From Clostridiales bacterium UBA1248 (GTDB taxonomy: Bacteria; Bacillota; Clostridia; Oscillospirales; CAG-272), in assembly GCA_002308615.1 (NCBI GenBank), contig DBWC01000021.1:1463-17107 (forward strand): a DNA stretch of 15,645 bases, read 5' to 3'. The notes below the pieces were generated by a model. That model saw only the letters and a program-made list of their open reading frames with translations. It had not been told where the DNA came from and ran no database searches. This document shows positions 1 to 8,404 of this stretch, piece by piece (positions within the stretch are counted from its first letter, which is position 1; each line of letters opens with the position of its first letter). A program made the translations under genes and the position numbers.

Positions 1-1900
1 TGTTTTCTTCCTCGCTCTTGCGGCGCTTTTCGGCGTTTATGGCTTCAAGCTCTTCAAACGTCGGATCGCCGGACATCGCGGCTTCAAACTGGTCGCCGTC
101 CATCGTCTCGTATTTGAGTAAGAATTCGGCAACGAACTGAAGCTTATCTCTGTGGCTGTTTAAGATCTCCTCGCATCTGGCGTACGCCTCGTCGATTATA
201 CGCTTTATCTCGGAGTCTATCTCCGCAGCGGTCTTTTCGGAATAATGCTTATCTGAAGAGAAGTCCTTGCCTAAGAACACCTCGTCGTTTGAGTGGTCGG
301 AATATACGACGGAGCCTAACTTCTCGCTCATGCCGTACTTGGTTACCATGCTTCTCGCGCGGTTCGTACAGCTCTGCAGATCGGACGAGGCGCCGGTGCT
401 CAGATCGTTGAATATGATCTGCTCCGCGACTCTTCCGCCGAGACTTACAACGATTTCCTCCTCCATTTTAGTCTTGGAGTAATAGAACATATCCTTTGCC
501 GGCGGATGGAGCGTAAAGCCTCCCGCGTTTCCGGCGGGGATAATAGTGATATACGATACTTTGTCAACGTTTTTAAGATAGTACGCCGCGACCGCGTGGC
601 CGGCCTCGTGATATGCAGTCACCTTGTTTTCAAATTCAAGACGCTGCTTTGATACTTTTCTCGTGCCGACTATCTGACGCAGGACCGCGTCCTCGAGGTC
701 GTTCTGACCTATGAGCGATTTGCCCTTGCGAGCCGCCAGAAGCGCGGCTTCGTTTAAAAGGTTGGCCAGATCCGCGCCGGTAAAACCGACGGTCGTCTGC
801 GCGATCTTCTCAAGATCAACGCCCTCTTCAAACGGTTTGTTCCTGGCGTGTACCTTAAGTATTTCAAGTCTGCCCTTCATATCGGGGTAGTTTACCGTTA
901 TCTGCCTGTCAAAGCGGCCGGGGCGGAGAAGCGCCGGATCAAGTATATCCGGGCGGTTCGTCGCCGCCATAACTATGACGCCCTCGTGCGTGCCGAAGCC
1001 GTCCATCTCGACGAGGAGCTGGTTCAGCGTCTGCTCGCGTTCGTCATGTCCGCCGCCTAAGCCCGCGCCTCTGTGGCGTCCCACGGCGTCTATCTCATCT
1101 ATAAATACTATACTTGCGTTGTTTTTTCTCGCCGTATCGAACAGGTCGCGCACGCGGCTCGCGCCGACGCCGACGTACATCTCAACGAAATCCGAACCGG
1201 ATATGGAGTAGAACGGAACTCCCGCCTCGCCGGCGACGGCTTTGGCAAGAAGCGTCTTACCCGTTCCGGGAGGGCCTACCAGAAGTATTCCTCTCGGTAT
1301 CCTTGCGCCGAGCTTCGTATACTTTTTAACGTCTTTAAGATATTCAACGACCTCGCGCAGCTCTTCCTTTTCCTCATCGGCTCCCGCGACGTCGGAGAAG
1401 TAAACGCGCTTTTTCTCGTCTGCGTTTGTGCGGAGCTTAGCTTTGCCGAAGGAGTTGATCTTTCCTATGCCGCCGCCCGCGCCGTTTGTGATCTGCTTCA
1501 TAGCATAGCGGTACATAAGCACCGTGCCGATGATTATGACAAGGAACGGGATCCACTGCAGCCACACCGGATACGTTGTCAGCGGCTCGTAATTGTATTT
1601 TTTAAGCGTTCCGCTTTCCACGTTTCTGTCTATCGTTTCAGCCAGCTGTTCTCTGAATATGGCGATATCGCGGACTTTATACGTGTATTCAACGGAGGAT
1701 ACGTCTTTGATAACGAGCGTGTTGTCTTTCGTTATATAGAATTCGACTATCTCGTTATTTTCAAATTTTGTGACCACTTCGCTGAAATTCTCGATCTTTT
1801 TTCTGCCGCCGTTCATGCTGTTTATAAGCATTGCCGCAACAATGACCGCCGCAAGCATTATGACTCCGAATATTATCCAGCTTTTTAAATTTGATTTCAT
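1..1900 (-). CDS. ftsH: ATP-dependent zinc metalloprotease FtsH (C-terminus cut by window edge)
   Basis: Membrane-anchored AAA+ protease that unfolds and degrades membrane and short-lived cytosolic proteins. 633 codons are visible from the ATG; the stop lies beyond the left edge. Two membrane segments (about residues 7-26 and 111-131) flank a short extracytoplasmic domain, the usual FtsH layout. The AAA module has Walker A GPPGTGKT at 209-216, Walker B DEID at 268-271, and an arginine-finger region reading RPGRFDRQI. The protease domain has the zinc motif HEAGH at 431-435 and a downstream Asp at about 507 (SSDLQ) as the third zinc ligand. The last visible residues are a charged Glu/Lys/Arg-rich tail, so little is probably missing. 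The ATG follows the hpt stop by one base, which suggests translational coupling. The loop IIPAGNAGGFT differs slightly from the more usual IIPRGRAGGYT. Last gene seen of the minus-strand operon. Confidence 0.96.
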   Translation of the reverse strand, partial: MKSNLKSWIIFGVIMLAAVIVAAMLINSMNGGRKKIENFSEVVTKFENNEIVEFYITKDNTLVIKDVSSVEYTYKVRDIAIFREQLAETIDRNVESGTLKKYNYEPLTTYPVWLQWIPFLVIIIGTVLMYRYAMKQITNGAGGGIGKINSFGKAKLRTNADEKKRVYFSDVAGADEEKEELREVVEYLKDVKKYTKLGARIPRGILLVGPPGTGKTLLAKAVAGEAGVPFYSISGSDFVEMYVGVGASRVRDLFDTARKNNASIVFIDEIDAVGRHRGAGLGGGHDEREQTLNQLLVEMDGFGTHEGVIVMAATNRPDILDPALLRPGRFDRQITVNYPDMKGRLEILKVHARNKPFEEGVDLEKIAQTTVGFTGADLANLLNEAALLAARKGKSLIGQNDLEDAVLRQIVGTRKVSKQRLEFENKVTAYHEAGHAVAAYYLKNVDKVSYITIIPAGNAGGFTLHPPAKDMFYYSKTKMEEEIVVSLGGRVAEQIIFNDLSTGASSDLQSCTNRARSMVTKYGMSEKLGSVVYSDHSNDEVFLGKDFSSDKHYSEKTAAEIDSEIKRIIDEAYARCEEILNSHRDKLQFVAEFLLKYETMDGDQFEAAMSGDPTFEELEAINAEKRRKSEEEN

Positions 1901-1901
1901 A

Positions 1902-2468
1902 TTATTCCATGCTTTCTTCTTTATTGTAAACGGACGGCTTCAGTATACCCACGTACGGGAGCTCGCGGTATCTTTCCGCGTAATCGAGACCGAAGCCTAT
2001 AACAAATTCATCGGGTATGATCTGACCGGAGTAATCCGGCGTGAATTCCACCTCGCGCCTTGACGGTTTGTCGAGCAGAGTAGCGGTCTTCACGCTTCTG
2101 CAGCCTTTCATTTTAAGATATTCAACAAGCGTTGATAATGTTCTGCCGCTGTCTATGATATCTTCAACGATAAGTACGTCCAGCTCTGAAAAGTCCTCGC
2201 GGTGCAGATCGAGCAGTATACGCACGTTGCCCGTTGATTTGCTTCCCTTGCCGTAGGAGGTGACCTTCATGAAGTCTATCTGCATCGGAAGCGTGATCTT
2301 TCTCATAAGATCCGAAAAAAACACGACCGAGCCCTTTAATATGCAGAGCAAAAGCAGGTTTTTATCCTTATAATCCTTTGAGATCTGCGCCGCCATGCGG
2401 TCTTCTATCTCATCGATCTGTTCCTTTGATATAAGGACCCTTTCAACGTCATTTTCAATTATGTTCAT
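1902..2468 (-). CDS. hpt: Hypoxanthine phosphoribosyltransferase
   Basis: Purine salvage enzyme that joins hypoxanthine (and usually guanine) to PRPP, giving IMP or GMP in the cytoplasm. The 188-residue length is normal for the family. The PRPP-binding signature VLIVEDIIDSGRT lies at residues 98-110. Other family segments are LCILKGSVVF near 41-50, a flexible-loop region with SYGKGSKSTG near 71-80, and the base-binding DEFVIGFGLDYAERYRELPYVG near the C-terminus. The start has a good ribosome binding site (CGGAG, 5 bases upstream). It sits 15 bases after tilS and one base before ftsH, matching the tilS-hpt-ftsH order conserved in Bacillota. In Bacillus subtilis HprT and TilS have been reported to influence ftsH expression; nothing here tests that. 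Confidence 0.95.
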   Translation of the reverse strand: MNIIENDVERVLISKEQIDEIEDRMAAQISKDYKDKNLLLLCILKGSVVFFSDLMRKITLPMQIDFMKVTSYGKGSKSTGNVRILLDLHREDFSELDVLIVEDIIDSGRTLSTLVEYLKMKGCRSVKTATLLDKPSRREVEFTPDYSGQIIPDEFVIGFGLDYAERYRELPYVGILKPSVYNKEESME

Positions 2469-2483
2469 AACAGCTCCGTTTTA

Positions 2484-3836
2484 TTATTCGCAGTATGTCA
2501 GATATATTTTTTCGTCTCCGCGTACGCCGTCGCGCACCGCGAACGGCGGAACGAACAGCAGACCGTCTTTATCGTATATAACGGGATAGTCGGCGCGCTG
2601 TGACGAGGGGATCTTTTTTTCGGACAAAAGCTTTTTTACGCTGTGCGTCATGCCGCCGTATCTGATCCTGTCGTTTTCACGCCTGTTCCTTATATATACA
2701 CCGGACTTTATAATATCAGAACTTATTTTAATGCGTTTTACTATTTTGTAAATATTTATAAATGTGTCAAGCGAGACGGCGGAATTTGCATTTTCGACAA
2801 AAACCTTGAAATTTTTATTCTCACAAACGTTTTCGCCCGTCTCTAATTTTACGTCGTATTCGGATACGGCTGATCTTGTTATGAACGAAAATACGCCGTT
2901 TTCGCAGATCAGGTCCGTGCTGTGCGGAAACTGCAGTCTCTGCCCGTTTTCCGCCTCAGGTACGAAGCCGCGTATCGCATACAGATGCTGATCCGACAGC
3001 GCCTCGCCGCATTTGCGCTCGTACAAAATCGAAAGAACTCTTTTGAACACAGCCGGATGAAGCGCGGAAAGCGCGGCTTTGTCCGGTTTTTCGTTTTCTT
3101 TTATAAATTCTTTTGCGGCAGATTCTATAAAATCGTCCGCTTCGCGGCAAAACTCCGCCGCTTTGTTTATGTTTGACAAATAAGCGTGATTTATTCTTTC
3201 AAAGGACGGCAGTACGGTTGCTCTTATATAATTACGCGTGTAATCCGTATCACCGTTCGTGCTGTCGTATATATGCTCCTGGCCTTTTTCTTTAAGGTAA
3301 AGAACGATCTCATCCTTTGAAAGGCACAGTATCGGACGGATCAGCATAAGTCCGTTCTCAGCCCGTTTCGGCAGTATGCCGGACAGACCTTTTACGCCCG
3401 CTCCGCGCGCAAGGTTGAACAAAAGCGTTTCCGCGCAGTCGTTTTTGTTGTGCGCGAGCGCGATCTGCTCACAGCCGTATTCTTTCGCGGCGGACAGAAG
3501 TATGCGTCGCCTTTCGTCTCTCGCCGTCTCTTCAAGCCCGGCGCGGCGCTCTTTTGCAAGCTCCGGAACGTTTACGTGATACGAGTGGAATTCAACGCCG
3601 TGTTTTTCACACAAAGCCCGGCAGAACAGCTCGTCCCGCCCGGCCTCCTCGCCTCTGATCATGTGGTTTACGTGTACGCAGACGGGACGGTTGCCGGACT
3701 GAAGAAGCATAAGGAGCAGAGAAGTCGAGTCCGCGCCGCCGGAAAGTCCCAAAAGCGTCTTTTTATCAAAGTCGATCCCGTTCTGTTTTGCATACGCGGC
3801 GACTTTTTCAAATACGGTATCAGCCGGGTTCTTCAA
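2484..3836 (-). CDS. tilS: tRNA(Ile)-lysidine synthetase TilS
   Basis: Modifies C34 of the CAU-anticodon tRNA-Ile to lysidine, so the tRNA reads AUA instead of AUG; ATA codons are common in this window, so the enzyme should be essential. The ATP-pyrophosphatase P-loop SGGADS lies at residues 32-37, followed by VCVHVNHMIRGEEA and ALAHNKNDCAETLLFNLARG, typical of the N-terminal domain. The C-terminal TilS domain is recognisable from IRNRRENDRIRYGG and KKLLSEKKIPSSQR. I chose a TTG start at 3836, giving 450 aa. Homology should begin near VFEKVAAYAKQNG, the overlap with dnaB is then only 17 bases, and a GGAG lies 10 bases upstream. An ATG at 3887 in the same frame would add 17 residues (MRWRGILSTRNSRSCQT) unlike the family and overlap dnaB by 68 bases. 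The start is therefore less certain than the gene. Confidence 0.92.
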   Translation of the reverse strand: MKNPADTVFEKVAAYAKQNGIDFDKKTLLGLSGGADSTSLLLMLLQSGNRPVCVHVNHMIRGEEAGRDELFCRALCEKHGVEFHSYHVNVPELAKERRAGLEETARDERRRILLSAAKEYGCEQIALAHNKNDCAETLLFNLARGAGVKGLSGILPKRAENGLMLIRPILCLSKDEIVLYLKEKGQEHIYDSTNGDTDYTRNYIRATVLPSFERINHAYLSNINKAAEFCREADDFIESAAKEFIKENEKPDKAALSALHPAVFKRVLSILYERKCGEALSDQHLYAIRGFVPEAENGQRLQFPHSTDLICENGVFSFITRSAVSEYDVKLETGENVCENKNFKVFVENANSAVSLDTFINIYKIVKRIKISSDIIKSGVYIRNRRENDRIRYGGMTHSVKKLLSEKKIPSSQRADYPVIYDKDGLLFVPPFAVRDGVRGDEKIYLTYCE

Positions 3837-5166
3837 TGTTTGACAACTCCGAGAATTTCGTGTACTGAGGATCCCACGCCATCTCAACCGTGCCGGTGCC
3901 GCCGTGACGGTTCTTTGCGACTATGACCTGAGCGCGGTTCTGCTGATCCTGTTTCTGATCGTAATAATCGGGACGGTACAAAAGAAGTACCGCGTCCGCG
4001 TCCTGCTCAATAGAGCCGGATTCGCGCAGATCCGCTATGGTCGGCACCTTTTCTTTTGTTTTTTCAACGTCACGGTTCAGCTGTGAACAGCAGATCACCG
4101 GTACCTCAAGCTCCTTTGCCAGAAGCTTCAGCGCTCTTGATATAGCGGAGACCTCCGCGGTCCTGCCGTTTTTCTTTTCAGCCGGATCCTGCATCAGCTG
4201 CAGATAGTCGATTATTACAAGTCCGTTGGATCTGAGCCCTTTTATGCGGTTGAGCTTTGCTTTTATTCTCGATACGGTCGATTCCGACGTGCCGTCTATA
4301 TATATTTTGCATTCGGACAGCTTTGCCGCCGCCTGACCGAGCTTGTCCCAGTCCTGCGGTTCAAGCTTGCCGGAGCGCAGCTTCGTGCTCGGCACGCACG
4401 CCTCGGTCGAAAGCATCCTTTTGACGATCTCCTCCGCGGACATCTCAAGCGAGAAGATGCAGACGGTCTTTTTGCCCTTGTACGCGGCGTTTTCCGCTAT
4501 ATTGAGCACAAAGCTCGTTTTACCCATTGCGGGACGCGCGCCTACGATTATAAGATCGCCCTTGTTCATTCCCACAAGATATCCGTCAAGCCCGGAATAA
4601 TGCGTCTGCACGCCGATGAATTCTTCCGGGTTTTTGGAAAGCTCCACTAATTTCGTGTGCGTTTCGTATAACAGATCCTTTATGAAAATAAGATCGTTGT
4701 TCTGTATGCCGTCGGATACGCCGTAAACGAGCTGTTCCGCGCGTTCTATCGTGTTGTAAACGCTTTCACCGTCGTCAAACGAAAGGTCGTTTATCTCGCC
4801 GGCGGCGGCTATGAGCTGACGGCGCAGGCTCTTTTCCTTGACTATGTTCATATAGTCGTTTAAGTTTGCGGCGGTCGGCGTGGCGTTCAAGATCACCATT
4901 ATATTGCTTCTGCACGCCGCCTCGTCCATATCTCCGCTTTCAACCATGGCGTTTGTCAGAGTGACCGGGTCTATCTGCCTGCTCTGATCGAGTGCGAGCG
5001 AACGCATGGCGGAAAACATCAGCTTATGTACGTCGATGTAAAAATCGTTATCCGTAAGCTTGTTTACGACCTCGTTGATCTTTTCCGGATCTATAAGAAT
5101 GGAGCCTAAGACAGACTGCTCGGCCTGAAGTGAAAACGGCATCTGCCGAATGAATTCGTTTGGCAT
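3820..5166 (-). CDS. dnaB: Replicative DNA helicase DnaB (DnaC in Bacillus naming)
   Basis: Hexameric helicase that unwinds DNA ahead of the replication fork. 448 residues, the normal length. The N-terminal domain starts with PFSLQAEQSVLGSIL, typical of bacterial DnaB. The RecA-like C-terminal domain has Walker A GARPAMGKTS at 209-218, the FSLEMSAEE segment at about 228-236, Walker B LVIIDYLQLM near 316-325, the SQLNRDVE segment near 351-358, and the DLRESGSIEQDADAV arginine-finger region near 369-383. No intein is present. It starts 9 bases after the rplI stop, with AAGGAG formed by the last rplI codons and a second TAAGGA nearer the ATG. The C-terminus overlaps tilS. The rplI-dnaB pairing is common in Bacillota. 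Confidence 0.97.
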   Translation of the reverse strand: MPNEFIRQMPFSLQAEQSVLGSILIDPEKINEVVNKLTDNDFYIDVHKLMFSAMRSLALDQSRQIDPVTLTNAMVESGDMDEAACRSNIMVILNATPTAANLNDYMNIVKEKSLRRQLIAAAGEINDLSFDDGESVYNTIERAEQLVYGVSDGIQNNDLIFIKDLLYETHTKLVELSKNPEEFIGVQTHYSGLDGYLVGMNKGDLIIVGARPAMGKTSFVLNIAENAAYKGKKTVCIFSLEMSAEEIVKRMLSTEACVPSTKLRSGKLEPQDWDKLGQAAAKLSECKIYIDGTSESTVSRIKAKLNRIKGLRSNGLVIIDYLQLMQDPAEKKNGRTAEVSAISRALKLLAKELEVPVICCSQLNRDVEKTKEKVPTIADLRESGSIEQDADAVLLLYRPDYYDQKQDQQNRAQVIVAKNRHGGTGTVEMAWDPQYTKFSELSNIEEPG

Positions 5167-5175
5167 CTGTTATCC

Positions 5176-5625
5176 TTACTCCTTTTCGGTGACTATGAGG
5201 TTCAGTATACCGGTAATATCGGGATAATATTTCACGGTAAGCTCATATTTGCCGAACGTCTTTATCGGCTCGTTGACTATGATCTTTCTCTTATCAAGAT
5301 CTATCCCGTGCTTTGTCTTAAGCTCCTCGGATATCTCCTTTGCGGTAACGGAGCCGTAGAATTTGCCGCCCGCGCCCGCCTGCTGACGTATGACTATATT
5401 TATCGCGGCGATTTTGTCCGCAAGAGCCTGAGCCTCCGCGCGTTCCACCGCTATTTTGTGCTGTCTTGATTCTTCCTTTGCCTTAAGCTCGTTCAATACG
5501 GCGTCAGTCGCCTCTTTTGCAAGCTTTCTCGGTATAAGATAGTTTTTCGCGTATCCGTCGGAGACTTTTATAAGCTCTCCCTTTTTTCCCTGACCTTTTA
5601 CGTCTTGCAGCAAAAGTACTTTCAT
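5176..5625 (-). CDS. rplI: 50S ribosomal protein L9
   Basis: Large-subunit ribosomal protein that contacts 23S rRNA near the L1 stalk. The 149-residue length is standard. The N-terminal rRNA-binding domain begins MKVLLLQDVKGQGKKGELI and continues VSDGYAKNYLIPRKLA, the L9 signature. A long charged helix (about residues 40-75) connects to the C-terminal domain containing GGKFYGSVTAKEI and the KHGIDLDKRKI stretch. AAAGGA lies 10 bases before the ATG. It sits between gdpP (26-base gap) and dnaB (9-base gap). Confidence 0.97.
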   Translation of the reverse strand: MKVLLLQDVKGQGKKGELIKVSDGYAKNYLIPRKLAKEATDAVLNELKAKEESRQHKIAVERAEAQALADKIAAINIVIRQQAGAGGKFYGSVTAKEISEELKTKHGIDLDKRKIIVNEPIKTFGKYELTVKYYPDITGILNLIVTEKE

Positions 5626-5651
5626 AATATTTATATCCTTTCAAGTTATAT

Positions 5652-7703
5652 TCATTCTTTGGCAGGCTTGACGCCCGAATCAATGGCTTTTTCAAGCAGT
5701 TTTACGACAAAATCCGACGTAAGCTTCGGCAGCGGTCCGTCGTATACCTGTACGGTCTTTCCCGTTGAAAGCTGCGCGCCGGCGTTTGAATGGTGTCCGC
5801 CGCCGCCGAGCCGCTCGAGTATGATCTGCACGTTTTCTTTGCCGTCGCTTCTCGCGGAGATCGAAAACGCCGGATCGCCGTTTACGTCCGTGTTCATACG
5901 GCAGACGGCGAAAGAGGCGCTGACGCCCTCAATTTTAAGCACCGTTTCCGCGACTCTCGCGGAGGAGGCGGGATCCGGCGCCGGCGTATTGTCGTCACCC
6001 GCGCAGATGGCAAAGCCCCCTTTATACATCCTCATGGAGCTTTCGAGCTTCAGCTCGAACATAAACGCCTTCTTGTTCAACGAGAAGAAAGAGGAAGCCT
6101 CGGAGGCGTCCGCGCCCTCGCGTCTCAGATACTGCGCCGCCGCGTACGTTCCCGCGCCGCAGTCGCGCGTAAAGCTGTTCGTGTCAAGCTGTATACCGGC
6201 TAAAAGCAGATTAGCCTCGTCCGCCGTAAGCACACCGGACGGGAAGAACTGCTCAAGCATCTGAGCCACGATCTCCGAAGCGGAGGACGCCGACGGCTCG
6301 ATATACTGTATCCGCGTCTCAAACGGGAAGCTGCTTGAAAACATCCTGTGATGGTCGATTATTATGATGGACGAGACGTGGTTGGTCATCTCCGGATATT
6401 CAAATATCGCGGGGTTGTTCACGTCCATTATGAAGAGCAGGGAATCGTGTTCTATCATATCAAAATCGTCGCGGTCAAAATCGTAGAAAATATCCTTGTA
6501 GTCGGGCATTTCCTTAAGCCGCGCATAAGACCGCGCTATGTTCTTGTTGTCCTTTACGACGATAGTCGTCTTTTTGCCGAGTGACAGACAGATCTTTGCA
6601 ATACCCATACAAGAGGCAAGACAGTCGAAATCAGCGTTTTTGTGACCCATAATAAGCACGGAGCCGGCTTTTTTGATAAGCGGCGTCGCCTGCAGTACAA
6701 GCCTTCTCGCGTTAAGCCCGGTCAACTGCGGGTCGTGCTTTGAAAGACCGCCGTAAAACTCGTCCTTTGCGCCGCGGTCGTTCTTTATAACGACCTGGTC
6801 GCCGCCGCGCTGGAGCGCAAAGCTCATGGCGGAGGAGGCGAGAGCGCATTTGTCCGCGACGTTTCCGCCGCAGTCGGCAATACCTATCGACAGCGTCATC
6901 GGAACGGCGTCGTCACCGAACGTGATCTTTTTGACTTCGTTTAAAACCGGGAACGCATCGCGTTTCATAACGGATAACTGATCCGCGTAAAACATCATTA
7001 TATATTTTCCGGCGTCGTATTCTCTGATGTGACCCTTGCAGGAGTCCGCCCAGCCGCGCAGAAGCTTGGTAACGTCAGCGGCGGCGTCAGCGTACTGATA
7101 CTGCATACCGGATAAGAAGTTGTCCGCCATGTCTATTATAACGTAAGCGACTATAAGGCGTTCGTTATCGAGCTTTGTTTTATAGGCTTCCTCTTTTGAT
7201 ACGTCAAACCACAGCGTCGTGACGGTCCTGCCGTTTGAGCCTGACTGCGGATAACCGAAAACGCGATAGAAAGAATCTCCTACCTTTGCCGCGGCGCCCT
7301 CGCCGGAATCATCTTTTAAAAGATCCTTAAGCGTCAGCCCGCACAGCTTCTGCAGGTCCGTATCCTTTGAAAGTCCGTCCTCCGTTATGTCGGAAAACGC
7401 ATTGTTGTACCAGACTATCTTACCGTCCCCGTCAGTCACGGCTGCGGGCGTTTTCATTACCGCCAGAAGATGCGTGACGGAGCGCGCCGATCTCGGCGGC
7501 AGATCCGACGGAGAAGAGGATGAACCGAGCTTAACGATAAGAAACGCGCCTGTCACGGTTATAACGCAGTAAAGCACCGTGAACAGCGCCGTGGTCCACG
7601 CCTGCGGCAGCTTTCCCGTATATGATATCAGCGTGAACACCGCGATAAACAGCACGGTGCATATTACGCAGTACGCGACTGCAAGCCTTCCCTTTTTACT
7701 CAT
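5652..7703 (-). CDS. gdpP: Cyclic-di-AMP phosphodiesterase GdpP (PAS-degenerate GGDEF-DHH/DHHA1)
   Basis: Membrane enzyme that hydrolyses the second messenger c-di-AMP, controlling turgor, potassium balance and wall stress. 683 residues against about 660 for B. subtilis YybT/GdpP. In order: two membrane helices (about 8-28 and 36-57), a PAS-like domain (about 77-165), a degenerate GGDEF domain (about 180-308, with ALQRGGDQVVIK in place of an active cyclase site), and a DHH phosphoesterase domain. The DHH domain has likely metal ligands H354, D358, D360, D427, the D450-H451-H452 triad and D507. The DHHA1 domain ends with GGGGHHSNAG at about 633-642. The catalytic residues look intact. First gene of the minus-strand operon; the GdpP-L9-DnaB order is widespread in Bacillota. 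The nearest GGGAG is 13 bases before the ATG, further than usual, but no better in-frame start is visible. Confidence 0.94.
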   Translation of the reverse strand: MSKKGRLAVAYCVICTVLFIAVFTLISYTGKLPQAWTTALFTVLYCVITVTGAFLIVKLGSSSSPSDLPPRSARSVTHLLAVMKTPAAVTDGDGKIVWYNNAFSDITEDGLSKDTDLQKLCGLTLKDLLKDDSGEGAAAKVGDSFYRVFGYPQSGSNGRTVTTLWFDVSKEEAYKTKLDNERLIVAYVIIDMADNFLSGMQYQYADAAADVTKLLRGWADSCKGHIREYDAGKYIMMFYADQLSVMKRDAFPVLNEVKKITFGDDAVPMTLSIGIADCGGNVADKCALASSAMSFALQRGGDQVVIKNDRGAKDEFYGGLSKHDPQLTGLNARRLVLQATPLIKKAGSVLIMGHKNADFDCLASCMGIAKICLSLGKKTTIVVKDNKNIARSYARLKEMPDYKDIFYDFDRDDFDMIEHDSLLFIMDVNNPAIFEYPEMTNHVSSIIIIDHHRMFSSSFPFETRIQYIEPSASSASEIVAQMLEQFFPSGVLTADEANLLLAGIQLDTNSFTRDCGAGTYAAAQYLRREGADASEASSFFSLNKKAFMFELKLESSMRMYKGGFAICAGDDNTPAPDPASSARVAETVLKIEGVSASFAVCRMNTDVNGDPAFSISARSDGKENVQIILERLGGGGHHSNAGAQLSTGKTVQVYDGPLPKLTSDFVVKLLEKAIDSGVKPAKE

Positions 7704-7799
7704 ATATGTTATTATTCTCCCTTTGTCATCATACTGTTCGGAGGAAACTGTCCGGACAATACTGTTTTCAGCTTCATAATAATGAACAAATCCGAATGA
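7704..7799. other. Short intergenic gap upstream of gdpP
   Basis: 96 bases between the small membrane-protein gene and gdpP, presumably holding leader sequence for the gdpP operon. A 10-bp perfect palindrome TGTCCGGACA lies at 7749-7758. On the minus strand TATGAT sits near 7729-7734, but the TTGTCC upstream of it is 20 bases away, so I do not call a promoter. A minus-strand TATAAT also occurs at 7831-7836 inside the end of the upstream gene. No terminator hairpin is visible, so transcription from the upstream gene may continue into gdpP. Confidence 0.3.
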
Positions 7800-8207
7800 T
7801 TATTTTTTACGTCTTTTCTGCAATTGTTTGATTATAAACAGCACCAATAAATACAAAATAATCTCTATTGTCATAACAAGCAATGCGGTTAACCCAATTA
7901 TAAACAATACGATTACACTTATAAGATAGATTACAATCCAAGCTATAATATTAGGAAGCTTTTTTAATCCGATTCTGTTGTCAAACACATGAATAACACT
8001 CATAAAAATAGAAACTATTAATAGTGTTATTCCTACGAATAATAATTCATTATCACCTTTGTAGCGATAGAGTATAAAAGTGAACATGTTAACGCCGGAA
8101 AACAATGTTGAACAAAACAATGTTGCTGTTTTTAAAAGATAGTTAGATGTATTCGCACTTGTATGATGACTATCGTACCTATCGCTTCTCATTACACCGG
8201 ACTCCAT
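7800..8207 (-). CDS. Small hydrophobic membrane protein of unknown function
   Basis: Not recognised. 135 residues, with a polar N-terminus (about 1-23, rich in Ser, His, Asn), four probable membrane helices (about 24-45, 54-75, 85-106, 108-127) and a basic tail KQLQKRRKK, which suggests a cytoplasmic C-terminus. No catalytic or binding motif is visible. The DNA is strikingly AT-rich compared with genes on both sides, and Ile, Leu and Val dominate, so it may be horizontally acquired. It has its own near-consensus promoter (8278-8306). Two starts are possible: ATG at 8207, or ATG at 8192 (MRSDRYDSHH), which has GGAG 9 bases upstream and may be the true start. The promoter and clean reading frame favour a real gene. 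Confidence 0.6.
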   Translation of the reverse strand: MESGVMRSDRYDSHHTSANTSNYLLKTATLFCSTLFSGVNMFTFILYRYKGDNELLFVGITLLIVSIFMSVIHVFDNRIGLKKLPNIIAWIVIYLISVIVLFIIGLTALLVMTIEIILYLLVLFIIKQLQKRRKK

Positions 8208-8277
8208 CTTAATTTTCTTCTTACAGTGTTTAAACTATTTGCTGTTACTCCGTATAAAAACAATATTCGTATTATAT

Positions 8278-8306
8278 ATAATATCATAATATTATTAAGT
8301 TGTCAA
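8278..8306 (-). promoter_or_regulatory. Promoter of the small membrane-protein gene
   Basis: Read on the minus strand: -35 TTGACA (8301-8306), 17-base spacer, -10 TATTAT (8278-8283), with TG one base before the -10 (extended -10 form). It predicts a start near 8271 and a leader of about 65 bases before the ATG. It diverges from the nrdG promoter, with about 38 bases between the two -35 elements. Confidence 0.7.
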
Positions 8307-8343
8307 GTCACAATATAAAATTGAAACAAAAATCTAAAAACAC

Positions 8344-8372
8344 TTGAAAAACGTTTCGGCGTATGGTATGAT
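8344..8372 (+). promoter_or_regulatory. Promoter of nrdG
   Basis: -35 TTGAAA (8344-8349), 17-base spacer, -10 TATGAT (8367-8372), with TG one base upstream of the -10 (extended -10). It predicts a start near 8379 and a leader of about 25 bases that includes the GGAG at 8392-8395. Confidence 0.7.
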
Positions 8373-8404
8373 AATAAAAAACATTTAAAACGGAGATATA
8401 AAAA

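Noticed and set aside
1073..1888. 271-codon open frame antisense to ftsH
   Set aside because: It is fully covered by the conserved FtsH coding sequence on the minus strand. Codon bias of that gene leaves the opposite frame open.
7749..7758. Palindrome TGTCCGGACA upstream of gdpP as an operator
   Set aside because: A 10-bp palindrome alone is not convincing; no repeat of it and no well-spaced promoter next to it were found.
8307..8322. Possible NrdR box near the nrdG promoter (CAATATAAAA core)
   Set aside because: Only the left half matches the NrdR core, and no second box is found at the expected spacing.
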